Under the pieces are notes generated by a model. It was not told the origin of the DNA. It ran no database searches and was given only the letters and a program-made list of their open reading frames with translations. Positions 34,537-41,630 of a DNA stretch of 64,000 nucleotides are shown one piece after another; the stretch's first letter is position 1, and the number at the start of each line of letters is the position of its first letter. The stretch is from Blastococcus_B deserti. GTDB lineage: Bacteria > Actinomycetota > Actinomycetes > Mycobacteriales > Geodermatophilaceae. Where the stretch lies: assembly GCF_042682525.1 (NCBI RefSeq), contig NZ_JBHUHP010000007.1, forward strand, positions 46,335 to 110,334, given 5' to 3'. The position numbers were made by a program, and so were the translations under genes.

Positions 34537-35482
34537 CCGGCCGGCGCTCGTGCGGGCCGCCGGGTGCGCGCTCTGGCGACCCGGTGACGCCGGAACCGTG
34601 GAGACGGCGGTCGTGCACCGGCCGAAGTACGACGACTGGTCGCTGCCGAAGGGCAAGCCCGACCGCGGCGAGCACCTGCTCGAGACGGCGCACCGCGAGG
34701 TCGTGGAGGAGACCGGCCTCGACGTGGTGCTGGGACGGCGCAGCGTCCGGACCTGCTACGAGGTGCGGGGCGCCGACGGGCGCCCGGCGCCCAAGGAGGT
34801 CGACTACTGGACCGCCCGGTGGACCGGGGGCGGGTTCGCGCCCAACGACGAGGTCGACGAGCTGCGCTGGCTGCCGGTCGCGGACGCGTCCGCGCTGTGC
34901 AGCCATGACCACGACCGCGCCGTCCTGGCCGACCTGGCTCGGACCGACGTCCCCCGCATGCCGGCCCTGATCCTCGTGCGGCACGGGCATGCCGGCCACC
35001 GCGGGGACTGGGACGGACCCGACGACCTGCGGCCGCTCGACGAGCGCGGGTGGCGCGAGGCCCGGCGGCTGGCCCAGGTGCTGCCCCTCTTCGGTCCGGT
35101 CGCGGTGGCGTCGGCCGAACGAACCCGGTGCCGCCAGACCGTCGAGCCGCTGGCCGACGCCCTCGGCACGGACGTGCAGAGCCTCCCGGAACTCGGCGAG
35201 GAGGAGTTCGCCGCCGATCCGCAGGCCGGGCTGGCCGTGGTCGAGCGGCTGCTGACCCCCCGGGTCGAGCCGGGCGTGACCGTCGTGTGCAGCCAGGGCG
35301 GAGCGATCCCGTCGGTGCTGCTCAGCCTGGGCGTGCGGTGGGAGGGAGTGGCGGGGCGGCTGTACCCGCCGGCGGCCAAGGGCAGCGTGTGGGTGCTCGG
35401 CGGCCGGCCGGGCCGGCTGAGCGCGGACTACTACCGCGACCTCGAACCCGACCCGGCCGCGCGCGACGCCGAGCTCAGCTGA
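34520..35482 (+). CDS. mutT1: MutT1-type NUDIX hydrolase with C-terminal histidine-phosphatase domain
   Basis: 320-residue two-domain protein matching mycobacterial MutT1, which hydrolyses 8-oxo-dGTP and diadenosine polyphosphates. N-terminal NUDIX box G-x5-E-x7-REVVEETGL is intact (residues about 50-72). The C-terminal RHG domain begins LILVRHGHAGHRGDWDG with the catalytic His; the position of the usual second His reads CSQGGAIP, i.e. SQG in place of SHG. Overlap with ppk and its function on nucleotide/polyphosphate pools make a sensible pair. Converges with leuD with an 8-bp overlap. Confidence 0.88.
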   Translation: MSTLADRPALVRAAGCALWRPGDAGTVETAVVHRPKYDDWSLPKGKPDRGEHLLETAHREVVEETGLDVVLGRRSVRTCYEVRGADGRPAPKEVDYWTARWTGGGFAPNDEVDELRWLPVADASALCSHDHDRAVLADLARTDVPRMPALILVRHGHAGHRGDWDGPDDLRPLDERGWREARRLAQVLPLFGPVAVASAERTRCRQTVEPLADALGTDVQSLPELGEEEFAADPQAGLAVVERLLTPRVEPGVTVVCSQGGAIPSVLLSLGVRWEGVAGRLYPPAAKGSVWVLGGRPGRLSADYYRDLEPDPAARDAELS

Positions 35483-36074
35483 CCGGCAGCGTCCTGGGCA
35501 GCCAGGCCGGGCGGGCCGCCTCGAAGGCCTCGATGTCGGGCAGCTGCCGCTCGGTCAGCCCCACGTCGTCGAGACCCTCGAGCAGCCGCCAGCGGGTGTA
35601 GTCGTCGATCTCGAACGGCACGGTCACGTCGCCGTACGACACCTGCTTCGCCTGCAGATCGACGGTCACCGGGGTGGCCGGGTCGGTCTCGATCGCGGTC
35701 CACAGGGCTTCCACGTCCGGCTGCGGGAGGACGACGGTCAGCAAGCCGGCCTTGGTCGAGTTGTTCTTGAAGATGTCGGCGAACCGGGAGCTGATGACCA
35801 CCCGGAAGCCGCCGTCCATCAGGGCCCAGACCGCGTGCTCGCGCGAGGAGCCGGTACCGAAGTCGGGCCCGGCGACGAGGATCGACGCGTCCGCGTACTG
35901 GGGCTGGTTGAGCACGAAGTCCGGCTCGTTCCTCCGCCAGGCGACGAACAGCCCGTCCTCGAACCCGGTCCGGGTGATCCGCTTCAGGTACTCGGCCGGG
36001 ATGATCTGGTCGGTGTCGACGGCGCTGCGCCGCAGCGGCGCGGCGGTACCGGTGTGGGTGGTGAAGGCATCCAT
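35475..36074 (-). CDS. leuD: 3-Isopropylmalate dehydratase small subunit
   Basis: Small subunit of leucine-pathway isopropylmalate isomerase. 199 residues: PLRRSAVDTDQIIPAEYLKR, DFGTGSSREHAVWALMDGGF and NNSTKAGLLTVVLP are the swivel-domain family blocks. It follows leuC by 16 bp, forming leuCD. Start is ATG 36074. Confidence 0.97.
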   Translation of the reverse strand: MDAFTTHTGTAAPLRRSAVDTDQIIPAEYLKRITRTGFEDGLFVAWRRNEPDFVLNQPQYADASILVAGPDFGTGSSREHAVWALMDGGFRVVISSRFADIFKNNSTKAGLLTVVLPQPDVEALWTAIETDPATPVTVDLQAKQVSYGDVTVPFEIDDYTRWRLLEGLDDVGLTERQLPDIEAFEAARPAWLPRTLPVS

Positions 36075-36090
36075 CGGAAGGGCTCCAGTC

Positions 36091-37512
36091 TCAGACGCCG
36101 GCCGGCTGGGCAGGCTGGAGGTCGGCGGGGGCGGTCAGGTGCCCGGTCAGCGCGGTGGCTGCGGCGACCGACGGCGACACCAGGTGGGTGCGCCCGCCCT
36201 TGCCCTGCCGGCCCTGGAAGTTGCGGTTGCTCGTGGACGCCGAGCGCTCCCCCGGCTTGAGCTGGTCGGGGTTCATGCCCAGGCACATGGAGCAGCCCGC
36301 GCCGCGCCACTCCGCGCCTGCCTCGACGAACACCCGGTCGAGCCCCTCGGCCTCCGCCTGCAGCTTCACGCCGACCGAACCCGGGACGACGAGCATCCGG
36401 GTGTCGGGGTCGATGTGCTTGCCGCGCAGCAGTTCGGCGGCGATGCGCAGGTCCTCGATGCGGCCGTTGGTGCAGGAGCCCAGGAAGACGGTGTCGACCT
36501 TGATGTCGCGCAGCGGCGTGCCCGGCTCGAGGCCCATGTAGGCCAGCGCCTGCTCCGCTGCCCGGCGCTCGTTGTCGTCGGCGAACTCGGCCGGGTCCGG
36601 CACCCGCTCGGTGATGGGCAGGCCCTGACCGGGGTTGGTCCCCCAGGTGACGAACGGGCTGAGCTCGGCGGCGTCGAGGACCACCTCGGTGTCGAAGACG
36701 GCCCCCTCGTCGGTCCGCAGCGTCGACCAGTACTCGACGGCGGCGTCCCAGTCGGCCCCCTGCGGGGCGTGCGGGCGGCCCTGCAGGAACTGGAAGGTGG
36801 TCCGGTCCGGTGCGATGAGGCCCGCCTTGGCGCCCGCCTCGATCGACATGTTGCAGATGGTCATCCGGGCCTCCATCGACAGCGCCTCGATCGCGCTGCC
36901 GCGGTACTCGATGACGTGGCCCGCGGCGCCGTTGGTCCCGATCTTGGCGATGACGGCCAGGATGACGTCCTTCGCCGACACGCCCTCCGGCAGCTCGCCG
37001 TCCACGGTGACGGCCATCTGCTTCGGGCGGTACTGCGGCAGGGTCTGGGTCGCCAGCACGTGCTCGACCTCGCTGGTGCCGATGCCGAAGGCCAGCGCGC
37101 CGAACGCGCCGTGGGTGGAGGTGTGGCTGTCGCCGCAGACGATGGTCATGCCGGGCTGGGTCAGGCCCAGCTGCGGACCGATGACGTGCACGATGCCCTG
37201 GTCCCGGTCGCCCATCGGCGCCAGCCGGATGCCGAATTCGGCGGCGTTCTTGCGCAGCGCCTCGACCTGCGCGCGGCTGACCGGGTCGGCGATCGGCTTG
37301 AGGATGTCCAGCGTCGGGACGTTGTGGTCCTCGGTCGCCATCGTGAGGTCGGGACGGCGGACGGTGCGCCCCGCGGCACGGAGGCCGTCGAACGCCTGCG
37401 GGCTCGTCACCTCGTGCACGAGGTGCAGGTCGATGTAGAGCAGGTCGGGCTCGCCGGCGCTGCTGCGCACCACGTGGGCGTCGTAGACCTTCTCCGCCAG
37501 GGTCTTGGGCAC
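36091..37512 (-). CDS. leuC: 3-Isopropylmalate dehydratase large subunit
   Basis: Aconitase-family [4Fe-4S] subunit converting 2- to 3-isopropylmalate. 473 residues from GTG 37512 (VPKTLAEKVYDAHVV), with GAGGAC about 6 nt upstream. Family signatures: ICGDSHTSTHGAFGALAFGIG, and cluster ligands in FLGSCTNGRIEDLR and CSMCLGMNPD. Divergent from the IclR-type regulator with a 75-bp shared promoter region. Confidence 0.97.
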   Translation of the reverse strand: MPKTLAEKVYDAHVVRSSAGEPDLLYIDLHLVHEVTSPQAFDGLRAAGRTVRRPDLTMATEDHNVPTLDILKPIADPVSRAQVEALRKNAAEFGIRLAPMGDRDQGIVHVIGPQLGLTQPGMTIVCGDSHTSTHGAFGALAFGIGTSEVEHVLATQTLPQYRPKQMAVTVDGELPEGVSAKDVILAVIAKIGTNGAAGHVIEYRGSAIEALSMEARMTICNMSIEAGAKAGLIAPDRTTFQFLQGRPHAPQGADWDAAVEYWSTLRTDEGAVFDTEVVLDAAELSPFVTWGTNPGQGLPITERVPDPAEFADDNERRAAEQALAYMGLEPGTPLRDIKVDTVFLGSCTNGRIEDLRIAAELLRGKHIDPDTRMLVVPGSVGVKLQAEAEGLDRVFVEAGAEWRGAGCSMCLGMNPDQLKPGERSASTSNRNFQGRQGKGGRTHLVSPSVAAATALTGHLTAPADLQPAQPAGV

Positions 37513-37552
37513 GGTTCGTCCTCTCACGGGGGCATCCGTCGGTGATCGCGGT

Positions 37553-37585
37553 AGCAATCTCACTGTGTGGGATGCGAGTATTGCT
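37553..37585. promoter_or_regulatory. Candidate IclR-type operator between leuC and the regulator
   Basis: TCTCACTGTGTGGGA (37558-37572) is an imperfect inverted repeat (TCTCAC/GTGGGA) lying in the short divergent promoter region. It is nested inside a wider inverted pair, AGCAAT at 37553-37558 and ATTGCT at 37580-37585. In other actinobacteria an IclR regulator (NdgR/LtbR) controls leuCD from this position, so this is its likely site. Not verified. Confidence 0.4.
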
Positions 37586-37587
37586 CT

Positions 37588-38289
37588 GTGGGACAGCCTA
37601 ACCCCGTCGCCGTTCTGGACAAAGCGGTGACCATCCTCCGCGCCGTCGCCGACGAGCCGGCCACGCTCGCCGAGCTGGTCAGCCGCACCGGCCTGCCCCG
37701 GGCGACCGCCCACCGGCTCGCCGTCGCGCTCGAGGGGCACCGCCTCGTCCGGCGCACACCGGAGGGCGCCTGGGCGCCGGGCCCCGGACTGGCCGAGCTG
37801 GGCCGCGCGGGCGCCGATCTCGCCGACCTCGCCGAGCGGCACCTCGTGACGCTGCGGGACGCGAGCGGGGAGAGCGCCCAGTTCTACGTCCGGGACGGCG
37901 CCATGCGCGTGTGCATCGCGGCCGCCGAGCGCACCAGCGGACTCCGCGACACCGTGCCGGTCGGGGCCCGGCTGCCCATGACCGCCGGGTCCGCCGCGCA
38001 CGCCCTGCTGGCCTTCACCCCCGCCGAGGAGGTCACCCGCCTCCTGCCCGCGGCGAGCTTCACCGCGCGCACGCTGCTCGACGTCCGCCGCCGCGGGTGG
38101 GCGCACAGCGTCGCCGAGCGCGAGCCCGGCGTGGCCTCCCTCTCGGCGCCCGTGCGCGACGGTGCGGGCGGCGTCCTCGGCGCCGTCTCCATCTCCGGCC
38201 CGGTGGAGCGACTGGGCCGCCGGCCGAGCCCCGAGATCGTCGGCGCCGTCCTGGAGGCGGCGGCGGCGATCAGCCGAGCGGCTCGCTGA
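37588..38289 (+). CDS. IclR family regulator (NdgR/LtbR-like)
   Basis: 233-residue IclR protein. N-terminal winged helix (VAVLDKAVTILRAV to LVSRTGLPRATAHRLAVALEGHRLVRR) and the effector domain with RLPMTAGSAAHALLAF and LSAPVRDGAGGVLGAVSISGP. The divergent arrangement with leuCD matches NdgR of Streptomyces and LtbR of Corynebacterium, regulators of leucine and related amino acid genes. GTG at 37588 gives the usual short N-terminus; an earlier ATG at 37567 overlaps the putative operator. Confidence 0.88.
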   Translation: MGQPNPVAVLDKAVTILRAVADEPATLAELVSRTGLPRATAHRLAVALEGHRLVRRTPEGAWAPGPGLAELGRAGADLADLAERHLVTLRDASGESAQFYVRDGAMRVCIAAAERTSGLRDTVPVGARLPMTAGSAAHALLAFTPAEEVTRLLPAASFTARTLLDVRRRGWAHSVAEREPGVASLSAPVRDGAGGVLGAVSISGPVERLGRRPSPEIVGAVLEAAAAISRAAR

Positions 38290-38492
38290 CCGGCGCGCGC
38301 TCCGCCGGCACGAAGATCTCGTCGCTGCGGGCGCCGGACACGGCGGCGATCCGGAACTCCAGGGGCAGCGACGGGTCGAAGCGCCCGCGCTCGATGGAGA
38401 TCACGGTCTGCCGGGAGACGCCCAGCCGTTCGGCCAGCGCGGGCCTGGGGCCACCCGAGCGCGGCCCGCCGCGCCGCCAGGTCGTTCTGCAC
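38270..38492 (-). pseudogene. Frameshifted XRE/HTH regulator
   Basis: From GTG 38492 the frame reads MQNDLAARRAALGWPQA and then leaves the family. In the next frame ALAERLGVSRQTVISIERG and RFDPSLPLEFRIAAVSGARSD follow to a stop at 38270. Together this is a 73-residue XRE repressor of the SRQTV(N/I)xIE type, interrupted by a single extra base in or near the C-run at about 38445-38453 (223 nt = 74 codons + 1). It could be a real pseudogene or a sequencing error. The partner gene upstream encodes a membrane protein, a usual pairing. Its 3' end overlaps the IclR gene on the other strand by 20 bp. Confidence 0.65.
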
Positions 38493-38501
38493 GCCCGCCC
38501 C

Positions 38502-38816
38502 TCACGACTCCCGGCGACGGATCAGCGCGTAGCGCAGCCCGCCGTCGGCGATCGCGAACGCCGACAGCATCATCAGCACCACGTCGGTGGAGATCTCGAG
38601 GCCCAGGAGGCTCATCGCCCCGAGCAGCGGACCGACGGCCGTGAGCAGGTCGAGGAGGGCGCCGGACGCGGCCTTGTCCATCCAGCGCGTGTCCACGTTC
38701 TCCTCCGCGCGCCCATCGGTCTCCACGCGCCGGCCGGCGCCCACGACGAGCCAGGCCGGCCCGATGCACGGCCCCAGGAGCTTGACAGGCGCGTCGCTGC
38801 GGAGGGCTCCGGCCAC
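38502..38816 (-). CDS. Small two-helix membrane protein paired with the XRE gene
   Basis: Up to 104 residues; a GTG at 38726 (VETDGRAEENVDTRWMD) would give 74 residues and may be the true start. Two hydrophobic segments are visible: LLDLLTAVGPLLGAMSLLGL and VVLMMLSAFAIADGGLRYA, then a basic RRRES end. It lies 9 bp before the XRE frame on the same strand. Small membrane protein/XRE pairs are common in actinobacteria, function unknown. No catalytic motif. Confidence 0.6.
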   Translation of the reverse strand: MAGALRSDAPVKLLGPCIGPAWLVVGAGRRVETDGRAEENVDTRWMDKAASGALLDLLTAVGPLLGAMSLLGLEISTDVVLMMLSAFAIADGGLRYALIRRRES

Positions 38817-38846
38817 CCGACGGCCGCCGCCTGCGCGGGCGCGCCG

Positions 38847-40019
38847 TCAGACCAGGCGACGGGCGCCGGCGGAGGGGACCACGTCGAACGTGCGGGGCGC
38901 GGCGTAGCCGTCGCGGGCGAAACGCTCGGCCACGGCGTCGGCCACCAGCCCGGCCCGGTCGCGGTCGACCAGCACCACGACGCTGCCGCCGAACCCGCCG
39001 CCCACCATGCGGGCGCCGTGCGCCCCCGCCTCGACGGCCGCCTCGACGCAGGCGTCGAGCTCGACGGTGGAGATCTGGAAGTCGTCGCGGAGCGAGATGT
39101 GGCCCTCGGTGAGCACCGGGCCGATCCTGCGAGGGTCGCCGGCGTCGCGGAGGATGTCGACGACCCGCAGCACCCGGGCGTTCTCGGTGACGATGTGGCG
39201 CGCCCGCCGGAGCAGGAGAGGGTGGTCCTCGAGCGGCGCCAGGCTCGCGACGTCCGGGACGTCGCGGAGAGCGGCGACGCGCAGCCGCGCTGCGGCGTCC
39301 TCGCACTCCCGGCGGCGGTCCCCGTAGCCGCCCTCGGCATGGGTGTGCGAGGTGCCGGTGTCGACGACGAGGAGCTCCAGGCCCGCGGCGGCCAGGTCCA
39401 GGGGCACCTGCTCGGTCCGCCTCTGCCGGGTGTCCAGGAACAGGGCGTGACCGGCGGTGCACAGCAGCGAGGCCGACTGGTCGAGGATCCCCGTGGGTGC
39501 CCCGACGAAGTCGTTCTCCGACCGGCGGGCCAGCTCGACCAGATCGAGCCGGCCGAGCTCGGGGGCGACGAGATCGCCGAGCGCCAGGGCGACCGAGCAG
39601 GTCAGCGCCGCCGACGAGGACAGCCCCGCCCCCACCGGCACGTCGGTGTCGACGAGCACGCTGACGCCACCGGCCAGCCGGTCGCGGAGGCCCTCCACCA
39701 CGCCGGCCGGGTAGCCGGCCCAGCCCCGCGGCCGGCCCGGGGCCAGCTCGTCGACCGGCAGCTCCACCGGGTCGGCGTCCCCCTGCAGGGACACGAAGGC
39801 CACTCGCCCGTCGGTGCGCCGCCCGACCGCCGCGCGGGTGGTGTGCGGCAGCGCCACCGGCAGCACGTAGCCGTCGTTGTAGTCGGTGTGCTCACCGATC
39901 ACGTTCACCCGGCCCGGCGCGGCCCAGACCCCCTCCGGCGCGACGCCGAACCGCTCGGTGAAGGCCCCGTGCGCCCGAGCGGCGGCCGCCTCGTCGGTGG
40001 ACGGCTTCCCGGCGCTCAC
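38847..40019 (-). CDS. galK: Galactokinase
   Basis: GHMP kinase phosphorylating galactose at C1 (Leloir pathway). 390 residues: APGRVNVIGEHTDYNDGYVLP at the N-terminus, VPVGAGLSSSAALTCSVALAL for ATP binding, and GARMVGGGFGGSVVVLVD near the end. GTG 40019 overlaps the galT stop (GTGA). galE is not in the window. Confidence 0.96.
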   Translation of the reverse strand: MSAGKPSTDEAAAARAHGAFTERFGVAPEGVWAAPGRVNVIGEHTDYNDGYVLPVALPHTTRAAVGRRTDGRVAFVSLQGDADPVELPVDELAPGRPRGWAGYPAGVVEGLRDRLAGGVSVLVDTDVPVGAGLSSSAALTCSVALALGDLVAPELGRLDLVELARRSENDFVGAPTGILDQSASLLCTAGHALFLDTRQRRTEQVPLDLAAAGLELLVVDTGTSHTHAEGGYGDRRRECEDAAARLRVAALRDVPDVASLAPLEDHPLLLRRARHIVTENARVLRVVDILRDAGDPRRIGPVLTEGHISLRDDFQISTVELDACVEAAVEAGAHGARMVGGGFGGSVVVLVDRDRAGLVADAVAERFARDGYAAPRTFDVVPSAGARRLV

Positions 40020-41098
40020 TCCACGACCACGTTTCGCAGCTGCTCGGCGATGTCCTCGGGATTGGTGTCGGTGATGAAGGCGCCCATGCCGGACTCCGAC
40101 CCGGCCAGGTACTTGAGCTTGCCGGGCGCCCGGCGGAGCGAGAACAGCTGGAGGTGCAGCCACCAGTCGTCCCGGTGGCGCACCGGCGCCTGGTTCCAGG
40201 ACGCGATGTAGGGCATCGGGGTGTCGAAGCGGCGGGCGAACCGGGCGAGGACGTCGAGGTACACCTGGACGAAGGCGTCGCGCTCGGCGCCGTCGAGGGC
40301 GGGCAGATCGGGCACCTTCCGCAGCGGGAAGAGCTGCACCTCGTAGGGCCAGCGGGCGGCCGCCGGCACGAACGCCGTCCAGTGCTCGTTCGCCGCGACC
40401 ACCCGCGGGCCGGCCGCCTCGGCCGCCACCACCTCGGCGAACAGGTCGGCCCCGGCCGCCGCCCGGTGCCGCCGCACCGAGTCGAGGACCTTCTCCACGC
40501 GGGCGGTCACGAAGGGATAGGCGTAGATCTGGCCGTGGGGGTGCGACAGCGTCACCCCGATCTCCTCGCCGTGGTTCTCGAAGCAGAAGACCTGCTCCAC
40601 GCCGTCGAGAGCGGCGAGCTCCGCGCTGCGCTCGGCCCACACGTCCACGACCAGGCGGGCCCGGTCGGCCCCGAGGTCGGCGAAGACTCGGTCGTGCTCG
40701 CTGGTGAAGCACACCACCTCGCAGCGCCCGAACCCCGGCCGCAGCTCCGCCAGCGGCGCCCCGGGCGCCGTGGCGGGCACGTCCCGCTCGACGGCGGTGG
40801 CCAGCGACGGAAAGCGGTTCTCGAAGACGACGACCTGGTAGTCGCTCTCCGGTACCTCGGTCCGGCGGCCGTCCCGGGAGGGACACAGCGGGCACTGGTC
40901 GGCCGGCGGCAGGAAGGTTCGGGTCTGGCGGTGGGAGGCGACGGTCACCCACTCCCCCAGCAGCGCGTCGAAGCGCAGCTGCGAGCGGGTCGCCACAGGG
41001 GGCAGGTCGCGCGGGTCGACGGCGTCGCGGGACGTCGGCTCCCCGTCGAAGTAGAGGATCTCCCGGCCGTCGGCCAGGCGACGGCTCGTCCTGATCAC
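40016..41098 (-). CDS. galT: Galactose-1-phosphate uridylyltransferase
   Basis: Second Leloir enzyme, moving UMP between glucose and galactose. 360 residues. Zinc-site Cys pair QCPLCPS, VFENRFPSL, and the catalytic HPH triad in GVTLSHPHGQIYAYPF. First gene of galTK. The gal pair interrupts the conserved leuCD-regulator-gltX neighbourhood, so it may be a later insertion, although base composition is like the flanks. Confidence 0.96.
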   Translation of the reverse strand: MIRTSRRLADGREILYFDGEPTSRDAVDPRDLPPVATRSQLRFDALLGEWVTVASHRQTRTFLPPADQCPLCPSRDGRRTEVPESDYQVVVFENRFPSLATAVERDVPATAPGAPLAELRPGFGRCEVVCFTSEHDRVFADLGADRARLVVDVWAERSAELAALDGVEQVFCFENHGEEIGVTLSHPHGQIYAYPFVTARVEKVLDSVRRHRAAAGADLFAEVVAAEAAGPRVVAANEHWTAFVPAAARWPYEVQLFPLRKVPDLPALDGAERDAFVQVYLDVLARFARRFDTPMPYIASWNQAPVRHRDDWWLHLQLFSLRRAPGKLKYLAGSESGMGAFITDTNPEDIAEQLRNVVVE

Positions 41099-41166
41099 GG
41101 CCCGACGCTATCTCCGCCGGTGATCTTCGGGCCACTCGGCCGCGGCGGTGGCCGCCCCCGGGATGC

Positions 41167-41196
41167 GAGAGCCCCCGACCGTGGTCGGGGGCTCTC
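41167..41196 (-). terminator. Terminator hairpin after tRNA-Glu copy 1
   Basis: GAGAGCCCCCGAC pairs perfectly (13 bp) with GTCGGGGGCTCTC across a 4-nt loop. No T-run follows. The same hairpin, with a slightly different loop, follows the second tRNA-Glu. Confidence 0.7.
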
Positions 41197-41204
41197 GTGT
41201 GCTG

Positions 41205-41277
41205 TAGCCCCGAAGGGATTCGAACCCTCGCTACCGCCGTGAGAGGGCGGCGTCCTAGGCCGCTAGACGACGGGGCC
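41205..41277 (-). tRNA. tRNA-Glu (CTC), copy 1
   Basis: 73-nt cloverleaf: acceptor GGCCCCG/CGGGGCT (G1-U72 wobble), T-loop TTCGAAT, anticodon arm CCGCC-CTCTCAC-GGCGG giving CTC. No encoded CCA. It differs from the second copy at one base in the D-loop (GCGGCCTAGG here versus GCGGCCCAGG). Downstream neighbour of tRNA-Glu copy 2 and tRNA-Gln on the same strand, near gltX. Confidence 0.93.
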
Positions 41278-41335
41278 GTGCCACGACAGTCTGCCATGGC
41301 CCTCGGCGCCGCCGCCGAGGGGGGCCCGGAACGCC

Positions 41336-41368
41336 GAGAGCCCCCGACCGTGACGGTCGGGGGCTCTC
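41336..41368 (-). terminator. Terminator hairpin after tRNA-Glu copy 2
   Basis: GAGAGCCCCCGACCG pairs with CGGTCGGGGGCTCTC (15 bp) across a 3-nt loop. It duplicates the hairpin at 41167-41196 as part of a tandemly repeated tRNA-plus-terminator unit of about 172 bp. Confidence 0.7.
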
Positions 41369-41376
41369 GTGTGCTG

Positions 41377-41449
41377 TAGCCCCGAAGGGATTCGAACCCT
41401 CGCTACCGCCGTGAGAGGGCGGCGTCCTGGGCCGCTAGACGACGGGGCC
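41377..41449 (-). tRNA. tRNA-Glu (CTC), copy 2
   Basis: Identical to copy 1 except for one D-loop base; same acceptor stem, T-arm and CTC anticodon in CCGCC-CTCTCAC-GGCGG. No encoded CCA. It lies between tRNA-Gln and its own hairpin, so the cluster probably reads Gln-Glu-terminator-Glu-terminator. Confidence 0.93.
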
Positions 41450-41483
41450 GTGCAGTGCTGCGGAGGAGAGAACTGCTTCCTCG

Positions 41484-41555
41484 CTGGGGTACCAGGACTC
41501 GAACCTAGACTAACGGAACCAGAAACCGTCGGGCTGCCAATTACCCCATACCCCA
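41484..41555 (-). tRNA. tRNA-Gln (CTG)
   Basis: 72-nt cloverleaf: acceptor TGGGGTA/TACCCCA with discriminator G, T-loop TTCGAGT, anticodon loop TTCTGGT giving CTG. The last anticodon-stem pair is a U-U mismatch, tolerated in tRNA-Gln. No encoded CCA. It sits just downstream of the CPBP gene and gltX. In bacteria lacking GlnRS, tRNA-Gln is charged through Glu by GltX and GatCAB, so the association with gltX is fitting. Confidence 0.9.
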
Positions 41556-41630
41556 TGGGCGGCACCTCACGGCGCCGCAGAAGACGATACCTGACGCATC
41601 CGGCGGCCGTGGCACCGCCCCGCCCGAGGG

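Noticed and set aside
38847..41098. galTK as a recently transferred island
   Set aside because: Base composition and codon style match the flanks, and no mobile element, tRNA-end duplication or integrase is visible.
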